From assembly GCA_002343455.1 (NCBI GenBank), contig DDSR01000140.1, positions 1 to 11,609 on the forward strand: DNA of 11,609 nt. Reading direction: 5' to 3'. The DNA is from Deltaproteobacteria bacterium UBA2385 (GTDB taxonomy: Bacteria; Myxococcota_A; UBA796; UBA2385). This document shows positions 1-5,942 of the stretch, one piece after another; positions within the stretch are counted from its first letter, which is position 1, and every line of letters begins with the position of its first letter. The notes below the pieces were generated by a model, which searched no databases, was not told the origin of the DNA, and saw only the letters and a list, made by a program, of their open reading frames with translations. The translations under genes and the position numbers were made by a program.

Positions 1-46
1 CGAAGGGCCGGAGGGGGGCTGCCTCTCTCATTCCTCGTGGATCCCG
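1..46 (-). other. Downstream flank of waaA-lpxK, possible start of next gene
   Basis: Only 46 bases follow the waaA-lpxK stop on the minus strand. An ATG at 31-29 opens a reading frame to the window edge (MREAAPLRPF). GAGGA abuts this ATG, which is too close for a good ribosome binding site. It could be the next gene of the same operon, starting 15 bases after the stop, but ten residues are not enough to identify a product. Confidence 0.25.
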
Positions 47-2086
47 TCAACCACGTCCTGGGGAACGATCCAGGATCGCGGAGAGCAGGGCTTCGCCTCC
101 TTCGACCTCCAGGTCCAGGACCAGGGCCCGGACATCGGCCCCTAGCGGCATTCGAGCGGCGTCCTTCTCGGTCACCACCGCGCCGGCCGGCAGGCCGTCC
201 AGGCGTCCGTGGTCGGCCGCCTGCCGCACCCAGCGGGGCTGCAGGCCCAGCCGCAGCAGGCTGCACAGGAAGCGCTCGGGGCGGGCGATGCCGGCCCCCA
301 CCAGGACCTCGCCCTGGACGCTGTCCAGGGGCTCCAGCCGGCCCCCGACGCTCCAGCCGATCGGCCGCGGGCGGGCCCGCACCCGGGGCAGCTCCTGGCC
401 CTCCGGCAGCACGATGGGCTGGGTCCCGGCGTTGCTCTCCCAGATCCAGTGCGCCCGGCGCAGGGCCGACCAGGGCTCCCGGCGGGAACCCACCGGGATC
501 AGGCCGCGGGCGCCCGGCCAGAGCGCGTCGATGCAGACGATGTCCAGATCGCGGCGCAGCCGGCGGTGCTGGAAGCCGTCGTCCAGCAGGATCAGGCGGG
601 CGCCCTGGGCCTGGGCTTCGCGGGCGCCCGCTACCCGGTCGGGGGCGCTGACCACCGGGAAGCCTCGCCGCCGCAGCATCTCCAGCTCGTCGCCCAGGTA
701 GTCGGGCTCCCAGCCGGCGCCGGGCAGGGCGGCTCGCACCGCGGGACCGTCGGAGCGGCGGCCGTAGCCCCGGGCCACGATCCAGACCGCGCCTTCGCCC
801 GACGGGTCGCCGCCCAGCCGGGCCCGCAGCTCGCTGGCCAGCCAGGCCACCGCCGGGGTCTTGCCAGCGCCGCCGGCGGCCAGGGCGCCGACGCTGATCA
901 CGGGCAGGTCGACCCCCTCGGGCCGGCCCCGCCAGCCCCGCCGCAGGCGGCCGAGGCCGTGGACCAGGGGGACCGCCGGCCAGAGCAGGGGCCGCTGGTC
1001 TCGCTCCGCGGGCGTGGCGGGGGAGGGGAGGGCGGCCGCGACCCGCTCCGCCGCGTCGCTGGGGGGAGGGGGGATGGGTCCCAGCGCGAGCGCCTCGCCC
1101 AGCGCCCGGGCGAGGTCCGCCGGCTCGGCCGCGAGCAGGCTGCGGCCCTGGCTCCAGGCCTGCGGGTTCGATCGTCGCTGGGGTCCCCCGACTACCGGCA
1201 GCCCGGCGGCGATGGCCTCCGCCGGCGAGTGGCCGCCGATCGCCGGGTCGAAGCTGCCACCGATGAAGGCCGCCCGGCCCTGGGACATCAGGGAGCCGAG
1301 CTCGCCCTGGCTGTCCAGCAATAGGACGTCGATCTCGGACAGGCGATCAACTCCAGCGCTGCGCAGTCGATGTTGTAAACCTGCTTGGTCGATCAACCTG
1401 GAAACATCCGCCACCCTCTCCAGGTGACGGGGAGCCAGCAGCAGCAGGGGTCGCGGCTCGGGCAGGCTCGGCCAGGCCCGCAGCAGGGCGGCCTCGTCCC
1501 CCTCGCGGGTGCTGGCGGCGATCAGGGTCGGCCGATCCAGGGGGAAGGCGGGCGCGGGCCGGGGAGCGGCCAGCTTGAGGTCGCCGCTCTGCGCCTGGTC
1601 GATGAAGCGCACCCCCTCGGTCAGGGCCCGCCAGAGGGGCCCCAGCCGGCGCCAGCGGCCTGTGCCGCGGCTGTCGCGGGCGTTGACCACGACCACCGGG
1701 ATCCCTCGCCGCCGGCAGTGCCAGAGCCAGCCCGGCCAGAGCTCGGCCTCGATCAGCACCAGCCGGCCGGGGCGGGCCCGGTCTAGCCAGCGGGCGAAGA
1801 CGAAGGGCAGGTCCATGGGGGCCGGGAAGGCGTCGGGCACCGGGGTCCGCCAGGAGCTGGAGGTGCGCCAGACCTCAGCCGCGTGTTCGGGTTCTAGCGC
1901 CGCTAGCAACGCCCGGGCGGCCACGTGCTCCCCCGCGCTGGCCCCGTGCAGCCAGGTCCAGCCCGGCTCGGGGGCTGGCAAGGCCCGCAGGTGCCGACGG
2001 GCGCCGGGATGCAGCATCAGCAGGGGCAGGGCCAGCAAGCCCAGCAGGCGCCAGAGGCCCATGGCCAACAGGAGCAGCAGCTTCAC
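47..2086 (-). CDS. Fused Kdo transferase (WaaA/KdtA) and tetraacyldisaccharide 4'-kinase (LpxK)
   Basis: One 679-aa frame encodes two LPS enzymes of the inner membrane. Residues 1-365 are WaaA, which transfers Kdo from CMP-Kdo to lipid IVA. It shows a hydrophobic N-terminal anchor (about 2-25), HGASAGE at 47-53 with the family's catalytic Glu at 53, IEAELWPGWL, and GGHSPAEA at 284-291, the counterpart of the usual GGHNPLEPA. Residues 366-679 are LpxK, which phosphorylates the 4' position of the lipid A disaccharide. It shows a Walker A GGAGKTP at 405-411, VARGYGR, LLDDGFQHRR around 500-509 with the family's Asp pair, GLIPVGSRREP, and TEKDAAR at 639-645. The GTG start at 2086-2084 overlaps the ATL stop as GTGA. 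No Shine-Dalgarno precedes it, so translational coupling is likely. A longer frame to 2233 runs antiparallel-free over the ATL gene in another frame and is not favoured. The WaaA half is shorter than the usual 420 aa, and LpxK lacks the usual VGN and GDEP forms (VGA, GDEL here). Confidence 0.93.
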   Translation of the reverse strand: MKLLLLLAMGLWRLLGLLALPLLMLHPGARRHLRALPAPEPGWTWLHGASAGEHVAARALLAALEPEHAAEVWRTSSSWRTPVPDAFPAPMDLPFVFARWLDRARPGRLVLIEAELWPGWLWHCRRRGIPVVVVNARDSRGTGRWRRLGPLWRALTEGVRFIDQAQSGDLKLAAPRPAPAFPLDRPTLIAASTREGDEAALLRAWPSLPEPRPLLLLAPRHLERVADVSRLIDQAGLQHRLRSAGVDRLSEIDVLLLDSQGELGSLMSQGRAAFIGGSFDPAIGGHSPAEAIAAGLPVVGGPQRRSNPQAWSQGRSLLAAEPADLARALGEALALGPIPPPPSDAAERVAAALPSPATPAERDQRPLLWPAVPLVHGLGRLRRGWRGRPEGVDLPVISVGALAAGGAGKTPAVAWLASELRARLGGDPSGEGAVWIVARGYGRRSDGPAVRAALPGAGWEPDYLGDELEMLRRRGFPVVSAPDRVAGAREAQAQGARLILLDDGFQHRRLRRDLDIVCIDALWPGARGLIPVGSRREPWSALRRAHWIWESNAGTQPIVLPEGQELPRVRARPRPIGWSVGGRLEPLDSVQGEVLVGAGIARPERFLCSLLRLGLQPRWVRQAADHGRLDGLPAGAVVTEKDAARMPLGADVRALVLDLEVEGGEALLSAILDRSPGRG

Positions 2087-2424
2087 CGTGGAGGAGCCCA
2101 CCCGAAGCGGCTCATCTCCACCCGCCAGTCGAGCAGCTCGACGCCCTCGGCCTGGAGCAGCGCCGCCTGGAGCGGGCCTCGCCCCGGATCCCCCTGCAGG
2201 GCGAGGCTGCCGTCGCTGCGGATCACCCGCCACCAGGGCACGGTCGTGTCCGGGGGGAGGGCCGCCAGGGCGTAGCCGACCTGGCGGGCGGCCCGAGGGC
2301 TGCCCAGCATCGCCGCGACCTGCCCGTAGCCGAGCACCCGACCATGCGGGATGACCGCCACGGCGGCGTAGACGGCCTGCCGGAAGCCCAGCTCGGCGAC
2401 CAGATCAGCATCGGGCAGGTCCAT
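2083..2424 (-). CDS. Alkyltransferase-like protein (ATL), MGMT DNA-binding family
   Basis: The 113-aa protein is the C-terminal DNA-binding domain of O6-alkylguanine-DNA alkyltransferase without a catalytic cysteine. The methyl-acceptor PCHR motif is PWWR at 63-66, followed by VIRSDGSLAL. ATL proteins carry Trp in place of that Cys, bind O6-alkylguanine and flag it for nucleotide-excision repair rather than removing the alkyl group. Other family marks are FRQAVY, IPHGRVLGYGQVA with Tyr33, and AARQVG with the presumed arginine finger at Arg47. The ATG at 2424 lies 9 bases after the pirin TAA with AAGG three bases upstream of it. Its TGA overlaps the GTG of waaA-lpxK, so it sits in the middle of a tight operon. 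Length matches free-standing ATLs (about 100-120 aa). Confidence 0.88.
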   Translation of the reverse strand: MDLPDADLVAELGFRQAVYAAVAVIPHGRVLGYGQVAAMLGSPRAARQVGYALAALPPDTTVPWWRVIRSDGSLALQGDPGRGPLQAALLQAEGVELLDWRVEMSRFGWAPPR

Positions 2425-2433
2425 CGACCTTGG

Positions 2434-3309
2434 TTATCCCGGCAGATCCGGGCAGGAGAGGCGCTCGCCGGGGTAGCCGGGGACCTCGGGGAAACGCGCT
2501 TCTCCGGCCAGCCAGGCGCGCCGGGCCTCGCGGATGGTCTCCCAGTCGCGGGCGACGAAGTTCCACCACAGCACCCGCGGCTCGGGCAGGGGTTCGCCGC
2601 CGATCAGCACCGCCAGGGCCTCGCCTTGCAGTCGGAGCTGCTCGCGGCTGCCTCCCAGGTAGAGCAGCTCTCCGGGGACCAGGGGCTCGCCCTCGACCCG
2701 CAGCTCACCGTGCACGACCATCAGGGCGTGCTCGAAGTCCGGGCGCAGGGGCAGGGTGGCCGGGCCGGTGATTCGCAGCTCGGCTCCGACCAGCGGGGAG
2801 TGCACGGTCGCGGCGGAGCGCAGGGCCCCGAGCTGCCCGATGAAGACCCGGAGCTCGGCGCCGCCGATCGAGCCCGAGGGGAGCTCGGGCAGGTGCTCGA
2901 AGGCCGGGGCGATCCGCTCGGCCTCGGCGGGCAGGGCGATCCAGAACTGGACCCCGTGCAGGGCACCGGCCCGGCCCTCTTCGCTGTGAGCGATGCCGTG
3001 GCCCGCGGTCATCAGGTTGAGCTGCCCCGGGCAGATCGTCTGGGCCGTGCCCAGGCTGTCCCGGTGCAGGATCTCGCCCTCGAAGAGCCAGGTGGCGGTC
3101 TGCAGCCCGATGTGCGGGTGGGCGCCGACCTCCAGGGCGGGGGCCTCGGCGGGCACGGGGCCGATGTGGTCGAGGAAGGTCCAGGCGCCGACCAGCCGGC
3201 GGTCGGGCACCGGCAAGGCGCGGCGCACCGAGAGCGTCGGCGAGAGGGGACGCGAGGGGATCGAGAGGCGCTGCCAGGCTTGGGGAGGAGAGGGCAGGGT
3301 GGTGGGCAT
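2434..3309 (-). CDS. Pirin family protein (bicupin)
   Basis: The 291-aa protein is a full-length pirin, an iron-binding double cupin. Characterised relatives act as quercetin 2,3-dioxygenase (YhhW type) or as redox-sensing partners of other proteins; the substrate here cannot be told. The four metal ligands of the N-terminal cupin are present: His64 and His66 in GAHPHIGLQT, and His108 and Glu110 in TAGHGIAHSEE. The C-terminal cupin (about 175-270) includes LVPGELLYLGG, and a WWNFVAR segment at 248-254 is typical of the family. The ATG at 3309 begins MPTTLPSPP, close to known pirin N-termini; the same frame runs on to 4596 antisense-like with low-complexity residues and is not coding there. 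No Shine-Dalgarno precedes the ATG, but a TACCCT box lies 6 bases upstream. It is followed 9 bases later by the ATL gene. Confidence 0.93.
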   Translation of the reverse strand: MPTTLPSPPQAWQRLSIPSRPLSPTLSVRRALPVPDRRLVGAWTFLDHIGPVPAEAPALEVGAHPHIGLQTATWLFEGEILHRDSLGTAQTICPGQLNLMTAGHGIAHSEEGRAGALHGVQFWIALPAEAERIAPAFEHLPELPSGSIGGAELRVFIGQLGALRSAATVHSPLVGAELRITGPATLPLRPDFEHALMVVHGELRVEGEPLVPGELLYLGGSREQLRLQGEALAVLIGGEPLPEPRVLWWNFVARDWETIREARRAWLAGEARFPEVPGYPGERLSCPDLPG

Positions 3310-3315
3310 TGCAGG

Positions 3316-3321
3316 AGGGTA
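3316..3321 (-). promoter_or_regulatory. Possible -10 box for leaderless pirin mRNA
   Basis: The minus strand reads TACCCT, then CCTGCA, then the pirin ATG. A TANNNT box 6-7 bases before a start codon that lacks a Shine-Dalgarno is the pattern of leaderless promoters in several GC-rich bacteria. No -35 hexamer was recognised, so this is suggestive only. It lies just after the hairpin that could end the upstream methyltransferase transcript. Confidence 0.3.
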
Positions 3322-3340
3322 ACGCCTCGTCCCTGCTGTG

Positions 3341-3360
3341 AAAGCCCGGCTCAGCCGGGC
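3341..3360 (-). terminator. Possible intrinsic terminator with the stop codon in its loop
   Basis: On the minus strand GCCCGGC, TGA, GCCGGGC forms a perfect 7-bp GC stem, followed by TTT then CACAG. The three-base loop is exactly the stop codon of the methyltransferase gene (3353-3351). The T run is short, so termination may be partial; it could instead be an mRNA 3'-end stabiliser. Confidence 0.45.
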
Positions 3361-4613
3361 CAGGCAGCCCGCAGCAGCAGGTTGCGCGGCGAGAGGCGGC
3401 GCTCGCAGAAGGCCAGGACCTCGACCCGCATCCCGGCTTCGTCCAGCCAGGCCGCGCGGTCCGCGACCAGCCAGAGCTCCAGCGGTCGGCGGAAGGGGGC
3501 GCGGATCAGGCCCAGGGCGCGCCCCTCGTGGACCCGGGGCTCGGCGGCGCGCCGGGCCTCGTCCTGGCGGGCGGGATCCTGGCTCAAGGGCAGGCCGCGC
3601 TCCTGGTGCAGGTGTCGGCAGAGCGACGCCAGGCCCTCGCGGCTCCAGGCTTCGGGCCAGGAGCGCATCGGGTGGTAGACGTCCCGACCGGTGGCCGCCC
3701 GCATCAGCTCGTCGACGCTCAGCCGCAGGAGCATGCGCTCGCGGCGGGCGCGGCGGAGGCGGGGAGAGGCCACGACCTCCTCGGAGGTGGCCAGGCGCAG
3801 GCTGCTCGGCGAGAGCAGCAGCCCGCCGGCCCGAGCGCTGAGCGGCAGCCAGGGGTGGGCGACCTTGTGGTAGCAGCAGGGCGCGAGGGCCACCGAGCCG
3901 GCCTTTCGTTCGCGGGCGAGGCGGAGCGCCTCCATGCCCAGCGGGCCGCAGGCGTGCAGGGCCAGCAGGGAGCCGCCGCCGATCCAGTCGCCGAGGTCCT
4001 CCTCCAGCACATCGGCGGCGCGGAAGCGCACCTCCAGCCCCTGCCGGGCGGCGAGGGCCTCTCCCGCGGCGCAGAGGGCCGGATCGCGCTCGACCGCCCG
4101 CACCGGCGCGCCCGTGCGCGTCGCCGGGCTGCGCGCCAGGTGGCCCTTGCCCGCGCACCAGTCCACCGCCCGCTGGTGGTGTGGGGGCCCGAGCCGGTCG
4201 AGCAGCCCCTCGATCTGCGCGACCTTGGCCGCGGGGACCTTCACGGAGCGGGGCAGGTCGGACCCGGTCGCTGGCGGCGGCGGCAGCTCGAAGCGGCGGG
4301 CCTGCGCCGCCAGCTCTACCAGCTCGGCGGGCGCGTCCGGGTGCTCCTCGGGCCGCTCCTCGAAGGCGTCGACCTCGTCGGGGGAGAGGCCGCGGAGCCA
4401 GGCGGCCAGCGCCGGTCGCTCTCCGACCCAGGGCGGCGCCCCCTCGACGAAGGGCCGCGGCTCCCACAGCCCGCGGTGCTCGCTGAGGAAGGCGGCCAGC
4501 GCTGGCAGGTCGGGTGTCAGGGTTCGCCTTGTGCAATTGGAGCGGAACCCTAACCCCGGCGCCCTCCCGGCTCCCTGCCGCCTGCTCCCCCTGCACGCCT
4601 GCTCTTCAGGCAC
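3351..4613 (-). CDS. SAM-dependent methyltransferase, RRNAD1/METTL25-like (Methyltransf_32 type)
   Basis: The protein has a Rossmann methyltransferase core in its middle. With the GTG start at 4613 it is 420 aa: motif I VDWCAGKGHLA at 150-160 binds SAM, VRAVERDP follows as the acidic-loop strand, LLALHACGPLG is at 216-226, and APCCYHK is at 244-250. The HACG and CCYHK pair is typical of the RRNAD1/METTL25/GSTCD-related methyltransferases; the bacterial substrate is unknown to me. An N-terminal helical region (FLSEHRGLWEPRPF, ALAAWLRGLS) precedes the core and looks genuine. The start is uncertain. GTG 4613 has GGGAG nearby, but the first 31 codons are full of AGG, GGG, GGA and TTA unlike the rest. 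The next ATG or GTG is far inside the protein. A CTG at 4520-4518 preceded by AAGG would give 389 aa and leave a normal intergenic region. It is divergent from the OmpA gene. Confidence 0.8.
   Translation of the reverse strand: MPEEQACRGSRRQGAGRAPGLGFRSNCTRRTLTPDLPALAAFLSEHRGLWEPRPFVEGAPPWVGERPALAAWLRGLSPDEVDAFEERPEEHPDAPAELVELAAQARRFELPPPPATGSDLPRSVKVPAAKVAQIEGLLDRLGPPHHQRAVDWCAGKGHLARSPATRTGAPVRAVERDPALCAAGEALAARQGLEVRFRAADVLEEDLGDWIGGGSLLALHACGPLGMEALRLARERKAGSVALAPCCYHKVAHPWLPLSARAGGLLLSPSSLRLATSEEVVASPRLRRARRERMLLRLSVDELMRAATGRDVYHPMRSWPEAWSREGLASLCRHLHQERGLPLSQDPARQDEARRAAEPRVHEGRALGLIRAPFRRPLELWLVADRAAWLDEAGMRVEVLAFCERRLSPRNLLLRAAWPG
4519..4551. repeat. Inverted repeat AGGGTTC...GAACCCT
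   Basis: AGGGTTC (4519-4525) and GAACCCT (4545-4551) are perfect 7-bp arms around a 19-base, AT-richer centre containing TTGTGCAATTGG. The position next to the likely methyltransferase start and upstream of the OmpA gene suits an operator, but no known regulator site is recognised. Confidence 0.35.
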
Positions 4614-4629
4614 GCCTGCTCCCGCTGGG
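4579..4629. repeat. Three tandem 17-bp direct repeats upstream of ompA
   Basis: CGCCTGCTC recurs at 4579, 4596 and 4613, exactly 17 bases apart. The full units are CGCCTGCTCCCCCTGCA, CGCCTGCTCTTCAGGCA and CGCCTGCTCCCGCTGGG (units 1 and 2 share 13 of 17 bases, units 1 and 3 share 14). The array ends 14 bases before the OmpA ATG, so it would lie over the core promoter region of that gene. It could be a regulator array or a simple tandem duplication. Confidence 0.6.
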
Positions 4630-4630
4630 C

Positions 4631-4636
4631 TACTTT
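4631..4636 (+). promoter_or_regulatory. Possible -10 box for a leaderless OmpA-family mRNA
   Basis: TACTTT lies exactly 7 bases before the ATG at 4644, and no Shine-Dalgarno is present in between or just upstream. This TANNNT-to-ATG spacing fits leaderless transcription. The -35 region would fall within the 17-bp repeats, and no TTGACA-like hexamer is seen there. Confidence 0.35.
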
Positions 4637-4643
4637 GCGCGGA

Positions 4644-5924
4644 ATGACCAAGCCCCTCCTGACCCTCGGCCTCTCGCTGACCCTCGCCCTGCTCCCGACG
4701 ACCTCCCAGGCCGGACGGCGGGACGGGATCCGCTCCCAGGTCGAGCGGGAGATGGATCGCGGCCCCTCGGCCAACGCCGGCGACATCCCCGTGCTGGCGC
4801 GGCTGCTCGAACGCACCGGCTGGACCCCCACCCCCGAGCTCTCCGGCGCCTTCCGGCCGGGCTTCATCTTCCAGGCCACCGAGCTGGGGCACCGCCTGCA
4901 GGTCGAGGACTGCTTCCCGCTGGAGCCCACCGTCAGCACCTACACCGCGACCGAGGTGGTGACCCAGCTGCAGGCCGGCGTCAGCGTCGACCTGGGCGCG
5001 GGCAGCGTCGGGGTCAGCGGCGGCATGGTCAAGAAGGTCAAGTTCAGCACGCCCGAGCAGCACACCCTGCCCATGCTCAAGCTGCAGCCGACCACCGCCT
5101 GCACGGCGATGCTGAAGGGCGCGGCGCGCGGCGGCGTCGACCTGAGCAGCCTCTACGTCGTGCAGGAGGTCCTGACCGCGCGCATCGCCGAGCAGACCTG
5201 CGGGCGGGTCGACGCCCAGGGGCGCTTCGTCGCCCTGGGCGGGGCCGAGCTGGAGCTGGCCATGTCCTGCGCCCAGGAGAGCCTCGATCCCGTCGCCATC
5301 GCCTACCGGACCGTGCCGGTCGAGCAGCTGATGGGCCGGGCCGGGGTGATCGCCGAGGGCAGCGACCCACCGCGGCTCTCGCTGCGGCCCTCGACGCCCG
5401 CGCAGGCGGTCCTGGCCGCGCCTGTTCCGGCTGTGCAGCCTGCGCCTGTTCCGGCTGTGCAGCCCGCGCCTGTTCCGGCGGTGCAGCCTGCGCCTGTTCC
5501 GGCGTTGCAGCCTGCGCCTGTTCAGGCGGTGCAGCCCGCGGCTCCTGCCGCGGAGGCCGCGGAGGCCGCGGAGGTCGAGCAGGCCCTGCAGGTCGGCGCC
5601 CAGATCCACTTCGAGACCGGAACGGCGAACCTGACCGGACAGAGCAAGATGTACCTCGACAAGGTCGTCACCACGCTGAAGTCCATGCCGACCTTGCGCA
5701 TCCGGGTCGAAGGTCACACCGACTCGATGGGCGACGACGCCGCCAACCTGCGCATCTCCCAGCAGCGCGCCGACGCCGTGCGGTCCTTCTTGATCTCGAT
5801 GGGGGTCCCCGCCGACCGGCTCGAGGCGGTGGGCTACGGCGAGACCCGGCCGATCGCCAGCAACCAGACCGCCGAGGGGCGGGCGCGCAACCGCCGCACG
5901 GCCTTCGAGGTCATCTCCTACTGA
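4644..5924 (+). CDS. Secreted OmpA-family protein with unknown N-terminal domain and Pro/Ala repeat linker
   Basis: The 426-aa protein should anchor an envelope module to peptidoglycan in the periplasm. Residues 1-23 form a signal peptide (MTKP, Leu-rich core, cleavage likely after SQA). There is no lipobox Cys. Residues 24-about 230 are a domain I do not recognise, with four cysteines (90, 153, 186, 209) that could form two disulfides and a Gly/Val-rich segment QAGVSVDLGAGSVGVSGG. Residues 259-298 are five copies of an 8-residue APVPAVQP-like unit, then an AAE-rich stretch. Residues 313-426 are an OmpA C-terminal domain: HFETGTANLT, VEGHTDSMG, QQRADAVRSFL, GYGETRPIASN and ARNRRTAFEV. Asp360 and Arg375 match the family's diaminopimelate-binding pair. 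A TTG nine bases upstream in frame is less likely than this ATG, which starts directly into the signal peptide. Confidence 0.93.
   Translation: MTKPLLTLGLSLTLALLPTTSQAGRRDGIRSQVEREMDRGPSANAGDIPVLARLLERTGWTPTPELSGAFRPGFIFQATELGHRLQVEDCFPLEPTVSTYTATEVVTQLQAGVSVDLGAGSVGVSGGMVKKVKFSTPEQHTLPMLKLQPTTACTAMLKGAARGGVDLSSLYVVQEVLTARIAEQTCGRVDAQGRFVALGGAELELAMSCAQESLDPVAIAYRTVPVEQLMGRAGVIAEGSDPPRLSLRPSTPAQAVLAAPVPAVQPAPVPAVQPAPVPAVQPAPVPALQPAPVQAVQPAAPAAEAAEAAEVEQALQVGAQIHFETGTANLTGQSKMYLDKVVTTLKSMPTLRIRVEGHTDSMGDDAANLRISQQRADAVRSFLISMGVPADRLEAVGYGETRPIASNQTAEGRARNRRTAFEVISY
5418..5537 (+). repeat. Five 24-bp tandem repeats in the OmpA-family linker
   Basis: Units start at 5418, 5442, 5466, 5490 and 5514, each encoding APVPAVQP or a close variant (ALQP in unit 4, APVQAVQP in unit 5). 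Units share GCGCCTGTTCCGGC almost unchanged, including GTT codons that are rare elsewhere here, which points to recent duplication rather than selection on protein alone. A shorter 9-bp repeat GCGGAGGCC (three copies, the last diverged) follows at 5550-5576. Extended Pro/Ala linkers of this kind usually span the periplasm. Confidence 0.9.
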
Positions 5925-5942
5925 GGCGCCCCGGAAGCGCGC

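Noticed and set aside
2344..3678. 444-codon plus-strand frame opposite ATL, pirin and methyltransferase
   Set aside because: It spans three recognised minus-strand genes and has only low-complexity content.
3310..4596. Extension of the pirin frame upstream to a start at 4596
   Set aside because: It runs in another frame through the methyltransferase gene with Arg/Ala/Gly/Pro-rich content; the pirin domain begins naturally at 3309.
4614..5717. Extension of the methyltransferase frame antisense through the OmpA gene
   Set aside because: The translation becomes repeats of RRRLHRRNRR type, the reverse of the OmpA linker repeats, and has no family resemblance.
5925..5942. Possible terminator between the OmpA gene and the ASST remnant
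   Set aside because: Only 4-5 base GC complementarity (GCGC/GCGC) with no T run; not enough to call.
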